Assembly (NCBI GenBank): GCA_902579985.1
Contig: CACHIV010000001.1
Location: forward strand, 1 to 64,000
Length of the DNA stretch: 64,000 bases
Source of the DNA: an uncultured Pelagibacteraceae bacterium
GTDB taxonomy: Bacteria; Pseudomonadota; Alphaproteobacteria; Pelagibacterales; Pelagibacteraceae
Direction: 5' to 3'
Shown piece after piece: positions 17,874-27,235 of this stretch. Position 1 is the first letter of the stretch. Each line of letters starts with the position of its first letter. The notes below the pieces were generated by a model. It was given only the letters and a program-made list of their open reading frames with translations. It had not been told where the DNA came from and did no database searches. Made by a program: the position numbers and the translations under genes.

Positions 17874-18787
17874 TGTCTTATCAAGTTATCAAAGAAAAAT
17901 TGGATACTAATAAATTAGTAATTTTAGATGGAGCAATGGGCTCTGAGCTAGAAAAAAAAGGAGCACAAATGGATAAAAATCTTTGGTGTGGTACATGTTC
18001 AGTTGAATTCCCAGAACTAGTTAGAGAAGTTCACGAAGATTACATTGAAGCTGGTGCAGACGTAATAACAACTAATACTTACGCATGTACACCTATTTCT
18101 ATGAGAAATTATGGAATGGAAAACTCGATTAAAGAATTCAATCAAAAAAGTGTTCAGTTAGGAAAAAAAGCAATTGAAAATTCAAAAAAAAAAATAGCTT
18201 TAGCTGGAAGTGTGTCAGCATCAGGTAGTTTTTATAAACTTGGAATTAAAGCAATGTTGCCTGGTTTTAATGAACAAATAAAAATTTTAACCGAGGAAGG
18301 TGTAGATTTAATTATTTTAGAGGCTATGTCTTCCCAGGCAGATATTGTTCAAGCAATGATAGAATGCTCGAATAAAGTTAATATACCAGTTTGGCTTTCA
18401 ATATCCTGCGTAATTGATAAAAAAACTGAAAATTTGATGCTTGGTTATAATGACACTGTTGATGCGCCACCAGAAGTTTATGAGGACTTGGAAAAATCAA
18501 TAAAAAGATTTAGTACAATTCACAAAGGTCCAATTTTAATAGCACATTCTGATATTGATGTTACTGGGAAAGCTATAAGTGTTGCAAAAAATAATTATAA
18601 TGGAACAATTGGAGCTTATCCAAACATAGGCTTTTATGAAAAACCTCACTGGAAATCAGAGGACAATATAAGCCCAGAAGAATACTTAAATAAGGTAAAA
18701 TCGTGGGTTCAAAATGGATCCCAAATAATTGGGGGATGTTGTGGAGTGGGTGTAAATCTAATAAAGCCACTATCTTCACTTAAATAA
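17873..18787 (+). CDS. homocysteine S-methyltransferase-like protein with an altered zinc site
   Basis: A 304-residue beta-barrel protein of the MmuM/BHMT family, which transfers a methyl group from S-methylmethionine, betaine or similar donors to homocysteine. Landmarks: LDGAMGSELEKKG (18-30), ADVITTNTY, WLSISC, and the C-terminal GGCCG with Cys289/Cys290. The third zinc ligand of the family, Cys in a GxNC motif, seems to be missing: the corresponding stretch reads LIAHSD (about 222-227), so His or Asp may substitute or the protein may have another role. Overlaps its neighbours on both sides by one base. Context suggests a methyl donor from osmolyte breakdown. Confidence 0.75.
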   Translation: MSYQVIKEKLDTNKLVILDGAMGSELEKKGAQMDKNLWCGTCSVEFPELVREVHEDYIEAGADVITTNTYACTPISMRNYGMENSIKEFNQKSVQLGKKAIENSKKKIALAGSVSASGSFYKLGIKAMLPGFNEQIKILTEEGVDLIILEAMSSQADIVQAMIECSNKVNIPVWLSISCVIDKKTENLMLGYNDTVDAPPEVYEDLEKSIKRFSTIHKGPILIAHSDIDVTGKAISVAKNNYNGTIGAYPNIGFYEKPHWKSEDNISPEEYLNKVKSWVQNGSQIIGGCCGVGVNLIKPLSSLK

Positions 18788-19380
18788 TGAATAGTACACA
18801 AGATATTTTTAATAAAGCCAAAAATGAAATTAAAAAGTTATGGATTGACCATAAAGAGTTATCTAACTTTGTAACTTTTCCAAATAACTTAGTTTTAAAA
18901 AATCTAAAACCTCAAAAAGCTCCAGTTACTGATAAGCTTTTTAATTGGAATGAAAATTTAAACACAAACCTTACGGAGTTGCATAGAGCAATTAGTAATT
19001 TATCCCCACATGTTAATTGGGAACAGGGATATAATGAGAAAGAGGTTGATAAAGATTTTTTAAATAAATATGGTTTTTTTGAATTAATAGGTCCATCAGG
19101 ACATTTTGAAACATCAGAGATGGCATTATATGTAAATTTTTTAGATAAAAATACTTATTATCCTTGGCATAACCACGAAGCTGAAGAATTATATTTTATT
19201 GTATCTGGAGAAGCTAAATTCGAAAGCAAAGATCAAGATGAGGAAATATTATCCTCTACAAAAACTAGATTTCATAAAAGTTTCCAACCACATGCAATTA
19301 CAACAATCGAAAATAAAGTTTTGAGTTTTGTAATTTGGAAAAATAAATTTGAGCATATTTCAAAATTAATAAAAGAATAA
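18787..19380 (+). CDS. cupin protein resembling DddL/DddQ-type DMSP lyases
   Basis: A 197-residue protein whose C-terminal half is a cupin with motif 1 His128-x-His130-x3-Glu134-x-Tyr136 (HNHEAEELYFIVSGEA) and a later His169 (FQPHAITT). The HxHxxxExY pattern followed by a hydrophobic stretch and GEA is that of the DMSP-lyase cupin group (DddL, DddQ), which cleave DMSP to dimethyl sulfide and acrylate. The length is near DddQ (about 200 residues). Not all such cupins are lyases. It ends the plus-strand set and is separated from a convergent permease by five bases. Confidence 0.62.
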   Translation: MNSTQDIFNKAKNEIKKLWIDHKELSNFVTFPNNLVLKNLKPQKAPVTDKLFNWNENLNTNLTELHRAISNLSPHVNWEQGYNEKEVDKDFLNKYGFFELIGPSGHFETSEMALYVNFLDKNTYYPWHNHEAEELYFIVSGEAKFESKDQDEEILSSTKTRFHKSFQPHAITTIENKVLSFVIWKNKFEHISKLIKE

Positions 19381-19385
19381 TTTTT

Positions 19386-20285
19386 TTATTGCTTGCTCAC
19401 ATTTTCTTTTGGAGATAAAACTACAGCCACTACTCCACCAATTATTATCAATGAGCATCCAACAATCTGACGCCAACCAAATGGTTCATCTGTTAGGATA
19501 CTAGAACTAACTGCGCCAACAATAATTTCAGATAAAAAGAGAATTGAACATATACCAGCTCCTATTTGAGTTGGAGCCCATAAAATTACGATACCAGTTG
19601 GAATAAAATAAAATACTGAAATTAGAACTAAGAAGGTGGTCATTGATAGAAATGCATCAGTTGATGGTACTGGTCCAAGATAATCTACAAGTAATAAACC
19701 AGCTGCAATATTAAATAATGTCCCGTATACAAAAAAACCAAAAATTATTGGAAATACTCCGTCAGTTTTAATAACTTCTAATCTTATCATACCTCCTGCA
19801 AACATTACTCCACCAATAAGCGCCAGCCAGTCTCCTGCATTTTTTGGCAAAGGAATGTTTCCACCTTGACCAAAGACTACCCATAATCCACCAAGTGCTA
19901 AACTTAGACTGACAACTCTTTGCCAGCCATGTTTTTTTTTTAAAAAAATTATTTCAAAAATAGTTGTCCAAACCGGAGTCATGTAAAACATTATTAAAGC
20001 TCTAACTACATCTGTTAAAAGAAAGCTTAATGCATAACATATAAAACCCCCTCCGATTAAAATTCCCATAGCTGGAAGTTCAAAGCCTGTATCTCTTTTT
20101 TTGCTAAATCTCCAAATAGCAATAGGTAATAAAATCAAAGTTCCTATTATCATTTGGGATATTGTCCCCCAACCTCCAGTGAGTCCACCATCTTCTAAAA
20201 ATCTTTGTGGTAACCAATATATTCCCCATGCGCCCGCTGAAATGGCTAAGGCAACTGAAATCTTATAATGGTGTGGGTGTCTCAT
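19386..20285 (-). CDS. EamA/DMT-superfamily permease
   Basis: A 299-residue protein with ten predicted membrane segments in two EamA halves (GAWGIYWLPQRF near residue 18, second half from about residue 155 with GGVMFAGGMIRLE). Such carriers export or import metabolites such as amino acids. The ATG overlaps the stop of the amidase by four bases (ATGA), so the pair is coupled. Substrate unknown; a product or substrate of the amidase is plausible. Confidence 0.82.
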   Translation of the reverse strand: MRHPHHYKISVALAISAGAWGIYWLPQRFLEDGGLTGGWGTISQMIIGTLILLPIAIWRFSKKRDTGFELPAMGILIGGGFICYALSFLLTDVVRALIMFYMTPVWTTIFEIIFLKKKHGWQRVVSLSLALGGLWVVFGQGGNIPLPKNAGDWLALIGGVMFAGGMIRLEVIKTDGVFPIIFGFFVYGTLFNIAAGLLLVDYLGPVPSTDAFLSMTTFLVLISVFYFIPTGIVILWAPTQIGAGICSILFLSEIIVGAVSSSILTDEPFGWRQIVGCSLIIIGGVVAVVLSPKENVSKQ

Positions 20286-21715
20286 GAAGAAAATTTTAAT
20301 TCTGGTTTGATTTTACTAAAATTGAAAATTTCCTCATATCTTTTTGCAAATGCAATTAACTTGAGATCTTCAAATTTTTTTGAAATTATTTGCATACCCA
20401 TTGGTAATCTATTTTTGTTAAATCCGATAGGTACAGTTATTGTAGGTAAATCAAATAAACTTGACATAATAAAAACTTCAATCCATCTATGGTAAGTGTC
20501 CATTTGTTTATCGTTAATATATTTAGGAAATTGTAAATTTTTATCAAAAGGAAAAGTTTGTGCTGAAGGAATAATTAAAAAATCATACATTTTAAATACC
20601 TTATCTATTTGCTTTGAACAATTTATCTTTTGATTTAATGCCTTATCTATATGGTCATCTTTGATTGATTGGCCTTTTTCAAACTCCCAAATTGCTTGAA
20701 CTGTCATTTCATGTATATTTTTTATATTCATACTTTGAGTGTCATCAAAAATACTTTTAGCTCTAAGTGTTGTCCAGCTTTCCCACATCTCAGAATAATT
20801 AATTGATGTATTTAAATAATCTATCTTAATGTTGTATTTATTGAGATCATTTAATTTATTCTCACACATATCAATAATTTCATTCTCAAACTCATAATTA
20901 TTACTTAGATCTGATAGCCAACCAATTTTAATTTTAGAAAATTGATTTTCATTTAATGTGGTTGCTTTAAAAGAACCATCGACTTTAACAGAAAAAGGAT
21001 CCAACGGATCAACACCTACGATACAATCTAGTAAGATTGACATTTCCTCTGGTGTCCTCGCAAAACAACCGGGTGTCGTTAATATTGGTAATTTATTTAA
21101 TTTTTTCTCGTTTGATCTGTCTGATGGTATTAATCCTGTTGTTGTTCTAAAACCATAAATGTTGGCATAAGCAGCTGGTGCTCTACAAGATCCCATCATG
21201 TCAGTACCATCTGCAAAAGGCAAAAGACCAGCAGCTACTGCTGTAGCTGCGCCACCGCTAGACCCTGCAGCAGATTTTGAAAAGTTATAAGCATTTGAAG
21301 TGGGTCCAAACAATCTATTAGTTGTATGTCCTCCAACTCCCAATTCGGCAGTATTTGTTTTACCAATAATTATTGCACCATTATTCTGAAGTCTATCAAC
21401 AATTAAAGAATTTTTTTTTGCAATATTATTTTTAAATCTTGGAAATCCATAAGTAGAAGGTAATCCCTCTACATCAAAAAGATCTTTACAAGCTAACGGT
21501 AAACCAAAGAGAGGTTTTATTTTATCTTTACTCTGTTTATCTTTTGCAATTGCTTCTTCAAGAATTACCTCTTCCTCTTTTTGAAGAACAATTGCATTTA
21601 GTGATGGATTATGATTATTAATTTTTTCAAGATAAAATTCTATAACTTCTTTTACTAAAACTTCTTTAGATTTTATTAATAAAATAATTTCTGAAATAGA
21701 TTTATTTTCAAGCAT
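20282..21715 (-). CDS. amidase-signature (AS) family hydrolase
   Basis: Hydrolyses a C-N amide bond. The Ser-cisSer-Lys triad is visible: Lys77 in ACKDLFD, the serine pair in GSSGG (152-153) and the nucleophile Ser176 in MGSCRAP. The Cys after the nucleophile replaces the Ile/Val that is more usual. Length 477 matches free-standing amidases, not GatA specifically; no gatC or gatB is near. It lies between an iron alcohol dehydrogenase and a coupled permease, as one minus-strand unit. Confidence 0.87.
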   Translation of the reverse strand: MLENKSISEIILLIKSKEVLVKEVIEFYLEKINNHNPSLNAIVLQKEEEVILEEAIAKDKQSKDKIKPLFGLPLACKDLFDVEGLPSTYGFPRFKNNIAKKNSLIVDRLQNNGAIIIGKTNTAELGVGGHTTNRLFGPTSNAYNFSKSAAGSSGGAATAVAAGLLPFADGTDMMGSCRAPAAYANIYGFRTTTGLIPSDRSNEKKLNKLPILTTPGCFARTPEEMSILLDCIVGVDPLDPFSVKVDGSFKATTLNENQFSKIKIGWLSDLSNNYEFENEIIDMCENKLNDLNKYNIKIDYLNTSINYSEMWESWTTLRAKSIFDDTQSMNIKNIHEMTVQAIWEFEKGQSIKDDHIDKALNQKINCSKQIDKVFKMYDFLIIPSAQTFPFDKNLQFPKYINDKQMDTYHRWIEVFIMSSLFDLPTITVPIGFNKNRLPMGMQIISKKFEDLKLIAFAKRYEEIFNFSKIKPELKFSS

Positions 21716-21725
21716 TTGATGAACT

Positions 21726-22916
21726 TTATCGAGCTTTTTTAATCGATGTTAGTGTAATTTTTTTAACTTCCTCTAAAGTTGCTATTTTTGGATTAGTTGC
21801 AAAAGCTTGATCTTTCATTGCCTTTTCAGCAATTCTATCCACACAATCTTCTGGAACTCCAATTTCACTTAAACTTTTAGGAATTTTTATTCTATCAAGT
21901 ATCCTCTCTATATTCTTAATAAATGAATCAACTGAATGATCTTCGAATTGCATAGCTTCTGACATTCTTTTAACTTTTTCTTCCATACCAGGTAAATTAT
22001 ATTTTAAAACCACTGGTAATATAATCGCGTTAGTTAATCCATGATGAGTATTAAATTCAGCTCCAACCATATGAGCAATTGCATGGACTAGTCCCAATCC
22101 TTTTAAAAATGATATACCTGCAAGGCATGATCCAACATGCATTCCGCCTCTAGCAACTATATTTTTTGGCTCCTCTACTGCTGTAATTAAAGATTTTGAG
22201 ATTAGTGATAATCCCTCTAAAGCTGCTCCATCACACATGGGATTAAAACCAGGAACACAATATCCTTCAATACCGTGAATTAGAGCATCCGCTCCAGTCC
22301 AAGCTGTTAAATTAGATGGAAGCCCAATAGTTAACTCTGGATCAATTAATGCTAAAGAAGGTCTAACATCTGGATGCCACATACAAAATTTCATTTCTTC
22401 TTTTATATAAGTAACCATAGCTGTAATTTCTGTTTCAGCTCCAGTTCCTGCGGTAGTTGGTATGGTAATAATTTTTGGAAAAGGATTATCTTTGCTAATT
22501 TTAGGGGGAGTTAATTCAAATTCAAAATCTCTAAGAGGCACATCGTTATTTGCTGTAAGGCATACCAATTTACCTCCATCCATTGCACTGCCTCCACCAA
22601 TTGCAATGATTGCATCATGATTTCCTTCTTTGTATTTTTTACATCCAACTGATACTTCGTCCTCTCTTGGATTTGGTGATATATCAAAAAATAAATCTGA
22701 TTTTACATTAGAACTAGTTAGGTAACTTTGTAAATTAGAGATAAATGATAATTTTGGACTTCCTTTATCTGTGACTATTAAAGGATTTTTAATATCTAAT
22801 TTATTGCAAATACTACCTATTTCTTTAATTCGACCAGGTCCGTATGCAACATTAGTTGGAAAGGTCCAGTCTTGATTTGATAAAATTTCAGTTTCGTTAA
22901 GTTTAAAATTTTGCAT
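21726..22916 (-). CDS. iron-containing (group III) alcohol dehydrogenase
   Basis: NAD(P)-dependent alcohol/aldehyde oxidoreductase. The nucleotide loop IGGGSAMDGGK (106-116) and the four metal ligands Asp210, His214, His278 and His292 keep the spacing of the family (64 and 14 residues between the last three). Length 396 is normal. Known relatives include DddB, which handles 3-hydroxypropionate in DMSP breakdown, but also lactaldehyde, butanol and hydroxyacid dehydrogenases. It leads the minus-strand unit with amidase and permease and is divergent from a DMT permease (49 bases between starts). Confidence 0.87.
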   Translation of the reverse strand: MQNFKLNETEILSNQDWTFPTNVAYGPGRIKEIGSICNKLDIKNPLIVTDKGSPKLSFISNLQSYLTSSNVKSDLFFDISPNPREDEVSVGCKKYKEGNHDAIIAIGGGSAMDGGKLVCLTANNDVPLRDFEFELTPPKISKDNPFPKIITIPTTAGTGAETEITAMVTYIKEEMKFCMWHPDVRPSLALIDPELTIGLPSNLTAWTGADALIHGIEGYCVPGFNPMCDGAALEGLSLISKSLITAVEEPKNIVARGGMHVGSCLAGISFLKGLGLVHAIAHMVGAEFNTHHGLTNAIILPVVLKYNLPGMEEKVKRMSEAMQFEDHSVDSFIKNIERILDRIKIPKSLSEIGVPEDCVDRIAEKAMKDQAFATNPKIATLEEVKKITLTSIKKAR

Positions 22917-22965
22917 TTTTATATCAATAAGTTAATTATATACTATCAATTATATCAAAAAGTAA

Positions 22966-23898
22966 ATGAAGAATACACCAATCAGATCTGGTTCAAGATT
23001 AATTTTTCTTTCAGTTGGTTCAATGATACTTGGAGTTCTTTTTATTGATATATATGGAATAATTATCAAATTTTTAGGTGACTCATATTCCACAAATCAA
23101 GTTGTTTTATTTAGGAATTTGTTTGCAATCATACCTTTGCTAACTTTGATTTTTTATACCAATGAAAATTTAAATATATTTAAAAAAATAACCAAAAAAT
23201 TTGTAATTCTATGTTCAATTAGAGGATTATGTTTTTTGTTCATGAACGTTTTTTATTTTATAGCAATTAATAATATGGATTTTGCAACAGCATCTACATT
23301 AACATTCTCAGCAACCTTTTTTATAGTAATTTTATCCATATTTTTTTTAAATGATAAAGTCGGTATCTACAGGTGGTCTGCTGTTATAATAGGATTTATT
23401 GGTGTTGCTATGATAATGAAACCAACCAATGATATATTTTCATATTACTCTGTATATCCACTTATGGTTGGTTTTTTATACTCAATCGCAATTATAATTC
23501 TAAAATTTATACCAGACTATAACTCTACAGCAAAAATACAGTTTTATTCTTTAATATCTTCAATTATTGGTGCGGTAATACTTTTGGCAATTACTTTTGA
23601 TAATATAGTTATTAAAAGTTTTAATGATTTATTAATGCTCGTATCAATTGGAATTTTGGGTGGATCAGCAGGAATTCTTTTTATTTATGCTTATAGATTA
23701 ATTGAAGCTAGCAAACTTGCAGTATTTGAATATTTAGCAATACCTTCATCTTTTTTTCTTGGTTGGTTCTTTTTTGACGAATTTCCCATTGATCAACTTT
23801 TCCCAGGAGTGTTAGGAATTGTTTTAGCTGGCATGATAATAATATGGAGAGACAAAAAAAAGAAAAGAACTTTAAAAGTAAGTAAAAAAGTATATTAA
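22966..23898 (+). CDS. EamA/DMT-superfamily permease (paralogue A)
   Basis: A 310-residue, ten-segment carrier with two EamA halves. The segment around RWSAVIIGFIGVAMIMKP (about residue 130-147) closely matches the same segment in the permease at 35444-36394, and even the codons are alike, so the two are recent paralogues. The last four bases (TTAA, 23895-23898) are shared with the stop of the convergent proV. Substrate unknown; DMT proteins of this type often export amino acids or purine-like metabolites. Confidence 0.82.
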   Translation: MKNTPIRSGSRLIFLSVGSMILGVLFIDIYGIIIKFLGDSYSTNQVVLFRNLFAIIPLLTLIFYTNENLNIFKKITKKFVILCSIRGLCFLFMNVFYFIAINNMDFATASTLTFSATFFIVILSIFFLNDKVGIYRWSAVIIGFIGVAMIMKPTNDIFSYYSVYPLMVGFLYSIAIIILKFIPDYNSTAKIQFYSLISSIIGAVILLAITFDNIVIKSFNDLLMLVSIGILGGSAGILFIYAYRLIEASKLAVFEYLAIPSSFFLGWFFFDEFPIDQLFPGVLGIVLAGMIIIWRDKKKKRTLKVSKKVY

Positions 23899-24941
23899 AC
23901 TTTTGACTTCATAGACTGCATAACAATAGATCTATCAATTTCACCAAGTAATTTTCCAGATGAAGAACAAACTACTGGATAAGCTTGATCACCTTCACTT
24001 AATTGATCAATTAAAGTTTCTATTTTAGAGTTATCCTCTATGCAGTTTTCTTTTTTTTCATACAATCTTTTTGTTTCAGTACAACATTCTTTTCTCATCA
24101 CTTTTCCAGCACTTAGAACTTTATACTTTGGTACATCTTCACAGAAATCTTTTACATATTGGTCTTTTGGATTAGAAACTATCTCTTCAGGAGTGCCTAT
24201 TTGCGAAATCTCACCATCTTTCATTATTGCTATATGGTCACCCATTTTTATAGCCTCTAAAAAATCGTGTGTAATGAAAACCATGGTTCTCTGAAGTTTT
24301 TCTTGAATTTTTAAAAGTTCATCTTGCATTTCTCTTCTTATAAGCGGATCCAGAGCTGAGAATGGTTCATCAAAAATTAAAATTTCAGGATCTACCGCTA
24401 GTGCTCGTGCTAGACCTACTCTTTGTTGCATACCACCTGAAAGTTCTCTAGGATAATTATTTTGCCATCCATCTAGACCAACCATTTTTAAAACTTCCAT
24501 AGATTTTTCTAATCTAATATCTTTTTTTGTACCTCTAACTTCTAAACCGTATCCAATATTTTCAATAACCGTTCTATGTGGGAAGAGTCCAAAATGCTGA
24601 AATACCATGCTCATCTTATTTCTTCTGAGTTCTAAAAGATCTCTACTACTCATTTTGGTAACATCAACATCATCCATTTTAACAGTGCCTGTTGTTGGTT
24701 CTATTAATCTTGAGATACATCTAACCAAAGTAGATTTTCCACTACCAGATAATCCCATAACAACAAAGGTCTCACCTTTTTGTATAGAAAAACTAACATC
24801 TTTTACTGCAACTACGTGACCAGTCTTTTCTTGAACTTCCTTAATAGATAGATTTTTATCCAAACCTTTTATTATTCTTTTTTCGTCTGGACCAAATAGC
24901 TTCCAAATGTTTGTGCAAGTTATTTTTTGCTCTTTATTCAT
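23895..24941 (-). CDS. proV: glycine betaine/carnitine-type ABC transporter ATPase
   Basis: An ATP-binding subunit with Walker A GLSGSGKST (about residue 67-75), Q-loop QHFGLFPHR, signature LSGGMQQR, Walker B ILIFDEPF and switch ITHDF. The N-terminal LFG...GHVVAVKDVSF is typical of ProV/OpuA proteins. After residue 270 there is a short tail that may be a degenerate CBS-type region. I start at ATG 24941; a TTG two codons upstream is also open. It is divergent from proW-proX rather than in line with them, which is unusual for this transporter type. Convergent with the permease at 22966. Confidence 0.92.
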   Translation of the reverse strand: MNKEQKITCTNIWKLFGPDEKRIIKGLDKNLSIKEVQEKTGHVVAVKDVSFSIQKGETFVVMGLSGSGKSTLVRCISRLIEPTTGTVKMDDVDVTKMSSRDLLELRRNKMSMVFQHFGLFPHRTVIENIGYGLEVRGTKKDIRLEKSMEVLKMVGLDGWQNNYPRELSGGMQQRVGLARALAVDPEILIFDEPFSALDPLIRREMQDELLKIQEKLQRTMVFITHDFLEAIKMGDHIAIMKDGEISQIGTPEEIVSNPKDQYVKDFCEDVPKYKVLSAGKVMRKECCTETKRLYEKKENCIEDNSKIETLIDQLSEGDQAYPVVCSSSGKLLGEIDRSIVMQSMKSKV

Positions 24942-24976
24942 CGACAAATTTAAAGTTTATTTTTAAAATAGACAAT

Positions 24977-24997
24977 ATTTTACTTTAAAAGTAAAAT
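24977..24997. promoter_or_regulatory. 21-base palindrome in the proV-proW divergent promoter region
   Basis: ATTTTACTTT and AAAGTAAAAT are perfect 10-base inverted arms around a single A. The element lies near the middle of the 80 bases between the divergent starts (24941 and 25022), an ideal place for one regulator to control both transcripts. A/T-rich palindromes occur by chance in such DNA, but 10 perfect pairs with a one-base centre at this position is notable. No regulator gene is adjacent. Confidence 0.5.
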
Positions 24998-25021
24998 TAA
25001 TTATTCTACTTTCTACAATAT

Positions 25022-27136
25022 ATGTCTAGTAATACTGAATTAGCAGGAAAATCCAATCAATCAAAGAATATAATAACTTATTTAATCATTGGTATAGTTT
25101 TTTTAATAGCCTTATGGTTATCATCACAAAGCGAAGGTCCATCTAAATTCCCAAAGGTTGTTACTGATGAGTTTACATTTACTGCTTGGGTAAATGAGGG
25201 AGAGGATTTTTTAAAAAAAAATTATAGATGGATGACTAAAATCATAGCAGGCTATATCAAAGCTTGTTATTATTTTGTTGAAGATTTTTTATTAGAATCA
25301 CCGTGGCTTTTAATTACAGCAATTATTTTTTTACCTTGCATGATTGCGGGAGGTTTAAAATTAGGACTTTATTCATTATTTGTTGTTTACTTTTGGGGAG
25401 CAACCGGAATGTGGGAGCCATCGCTACAAACAGTCGCCTTAATGGGGTTGTCTGTTTTACTTTGTGTCTTTTTTGGTTTCATATTGGGAGTTTTATGTTC
25501 GCAAAGTGATCGGTTTGAAGGCTTTATGAAACCAGTTCTGGATACAATGCAAGTGATGCCAGCTTTTGTATATCTATTCCCTGCATTATTTTTTTTCGGT
25601 ATCGGTGGAGCGCCAGCGATCCTTGCTACTATGATTTATGCAATGCCTCCAATCATAAGATTAACAAACACTGGTATTAGACAAGTGCCAGCACAAACTA
25701 TAGAAAGTGCAACTTCTTTTGGTTCAAGTAAATTACAACTTTTATTCAAAATAAAAATTCCACTTTCTTTACCTAGTATCATGATGGGTATCAATCAAGT
25801 TATCATGATGGCTCTTGCTCTTGTTGTTTTAGCTTGTTTTATTGGTGCAGAAGGAATTGGAGGACAAGTTTGGCAAGCAATTAGAAGATTAGATGTTGGT
25901 TGGGCCATGGAAGGAGGGCTATGTATTCTATTTATGGCGATAATGTTTGATAGATTTAGTTCTGCCTTTAGTAAAACAAAAGAAAGACTGCCATCAGATG
26001 TTCAGAAATTCTATTTACTTCCACAAGGATGGGCCAAATACCACCTAGCACGACTTATTGAAAAACCATTAAAGATTACTCATGATGTCATGAAGTATAT
26101 TTGCGTGTTTACTACCAACTTAATTGCTTACTTTATTAAATTTTTAATCTCGACAGTCAATAAAACATCTGCTGAAGATATTGGGGAATTCATAAGTAAA
26201 AGGTATTATATAATTCCATCATTTATAGTTTTTTTCATAATTACCATAATTGATTTATATTTTATAAAAATTGGTTCATTTCCTGAGGAATGGAGATTAT
26301 CTATTAGACAACCAATCACAAATGCAGTTGAAAGTTTAACTGTCAATCCAGGATTTATTGCTTTCACAAAAAGTTTAAGAGCGTTTGTTTATCTTAACTT
26401 ACTTCGCCCACTAGATATTTTCCTTACTCATATACCATGGTGGTACACGATGGCTGTTTTTATCGCATTAGGATATATAACAGTTGGAATAAGATTTGCC
26501 TTAATAACTACTCTTTTACTTTTATTTATAGGTGCTTGCGGAATTTGGTCTCATTCGATGATAACATTGTCTTCTGTTTTAGTATCTGTAGCTCTATGTT
26601 TCGTTATTGGTGTTCCTCTTGGGATAATAGCATCCTATAACGAAAGATTTAGAAACATTCAGAACGTTGTATTAGATGCTATGCAAACTCTCCCTTACTT
26701 CTGTTATTTAATTCCTGTGCTTATGTTTTTTGGAGGAGGTACCGTATCAGCAGTTTTAGCAACTGTTATTTATTCTATACCTCCTATAATAAGATTAACT
26801 TCTTTAGGTTTAACACAAGTATCAGGAACTTATTCAGAGGTATCACGGTCTTTTGGTGGTACGTTAATTCAAACTTTAAATAAAGTTAAATTTCCTTTAG
26901 CAGTGCCAAGTTTAGTGATAGGTTTTAATCAAACAGTTATTATGGCTTTTGCAATGCAGATTGTAACTCCTCTTATTGGTGGTAAAGGCCTTGGATTAGA
27001 AGTTTTCAATGGTCTTGCGCGATCTGATACAGGAAGGGGTCTTGCTGCTGGAATTGGGATTGTCCTTCTTGCAATAATCATAGATAGAATTACTCTTGCA
27101 TGGACGAAGAAGCAAAGAGAAGCACTAGGTCTATAA
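25022..27136 (+). CDS. proW: glycine betaine/carnitine-type ABC permease, tandem duplicated
   Basis: A 704-residue membrane protein containing two complete ABC permease domains. The first (about 140-320) has LMGLSVLLCVFFGFILGV, DTMQVMPAFVYLFPALFFFG and ATSFGSSKLQLLFKIKIPLSLP; the second (about 480-690) repeats these as VLVSVALCFVIGVPLGI, DAMQTLPYFCYLIPVLMFFG and SRSFGGTLIQTLNKVKFPLAVP. Normally ProW is one domain that works as a dimer; here both halves are in one chain and have diverged. It is followed by proX after 99 bases, with its own likely promoter. Confidence 0.92.
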   Translation: MSSNTELAGKSNQSKNIITYLIIGIVFLIALWLSSQSEGPSKFPKVVTDEFTFTAWVNEGEDFLKKNYRWMTKIIAGYIKACYYFVEDFLLESPWLLITAIIFLPCMIAGGLKLGLYSLFVVYFWGATGMWEPSLQTVALMGLSVLLCVFFGFILGVLCSQSDRFEGFMKPVLDTMQVMPAFVYLFPALFFFGIGGAPAILATMIYAMPPIIRLTNTGIRQVPAQTIESATSFGSSKLQLLFKIKIPLSLPSIMMGINQVIMMALALVVLACFIGAEGIGGQVWQAIRRLDVGWAMEGGLCILFMAIMFDRFSSAFSKTKERLPSDVQKFYLLPQGWAKYHLARLIEKPLKITHDVMKYICVFTTNLIAYFIKFLISTVNKTSAEDIGEFISKRYYIIPSFIVFFIITIIDLYFIKIGSFPEEWRLSIRQPITNAVESLTVNPGFIAFTKSLRAFVYLNLLRPLDIFLTHIPWWYTMAVFIALGYITVGIRFALITTLLLLFIGACGIWSHSMITLSSVLVSVALCFVIGVPLGIIASYNERFRNIQNVVLDAMQTLPYFCYLIPVLMFFGGGTVSAVLATVIYSIPPIIRLTSLGLTQVSGTYSEVSRSFGGTLIQTLNKVKFPLAVPSLVIGFNQTVIMAFAMQIVTPLIGGKGLGLEVFNGLARSDTGRGLAAGIGIVLLAIIIDRITLAWTKKQREALGL

Positions 27137-27176
27137 AGTAAGTCATTAATTAAGAAATTTAGCCATTTTTGTCCGG

Positions 27177-27206
27177 TTTACATTTATATAGCTTTTGCAC
27201 TACAAT
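27177..27206 (+). promoter_or_regulatory. candidate promoter for proX
   Basis: TTTACA (27177-27182), an 18-base spacer, then TACAAT (27201-27206), a good sigma-70-type match, 30 bases before the proX start codon. It would let the binding protein be made in excess of the permease. A strong ribosome site, AGGGAGG at 27222-27228, follows. Confidence 0.5.
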
Positions 27207-27235
27207 AGGTTTTTAAATTTAAGGGAGGAAACTTA

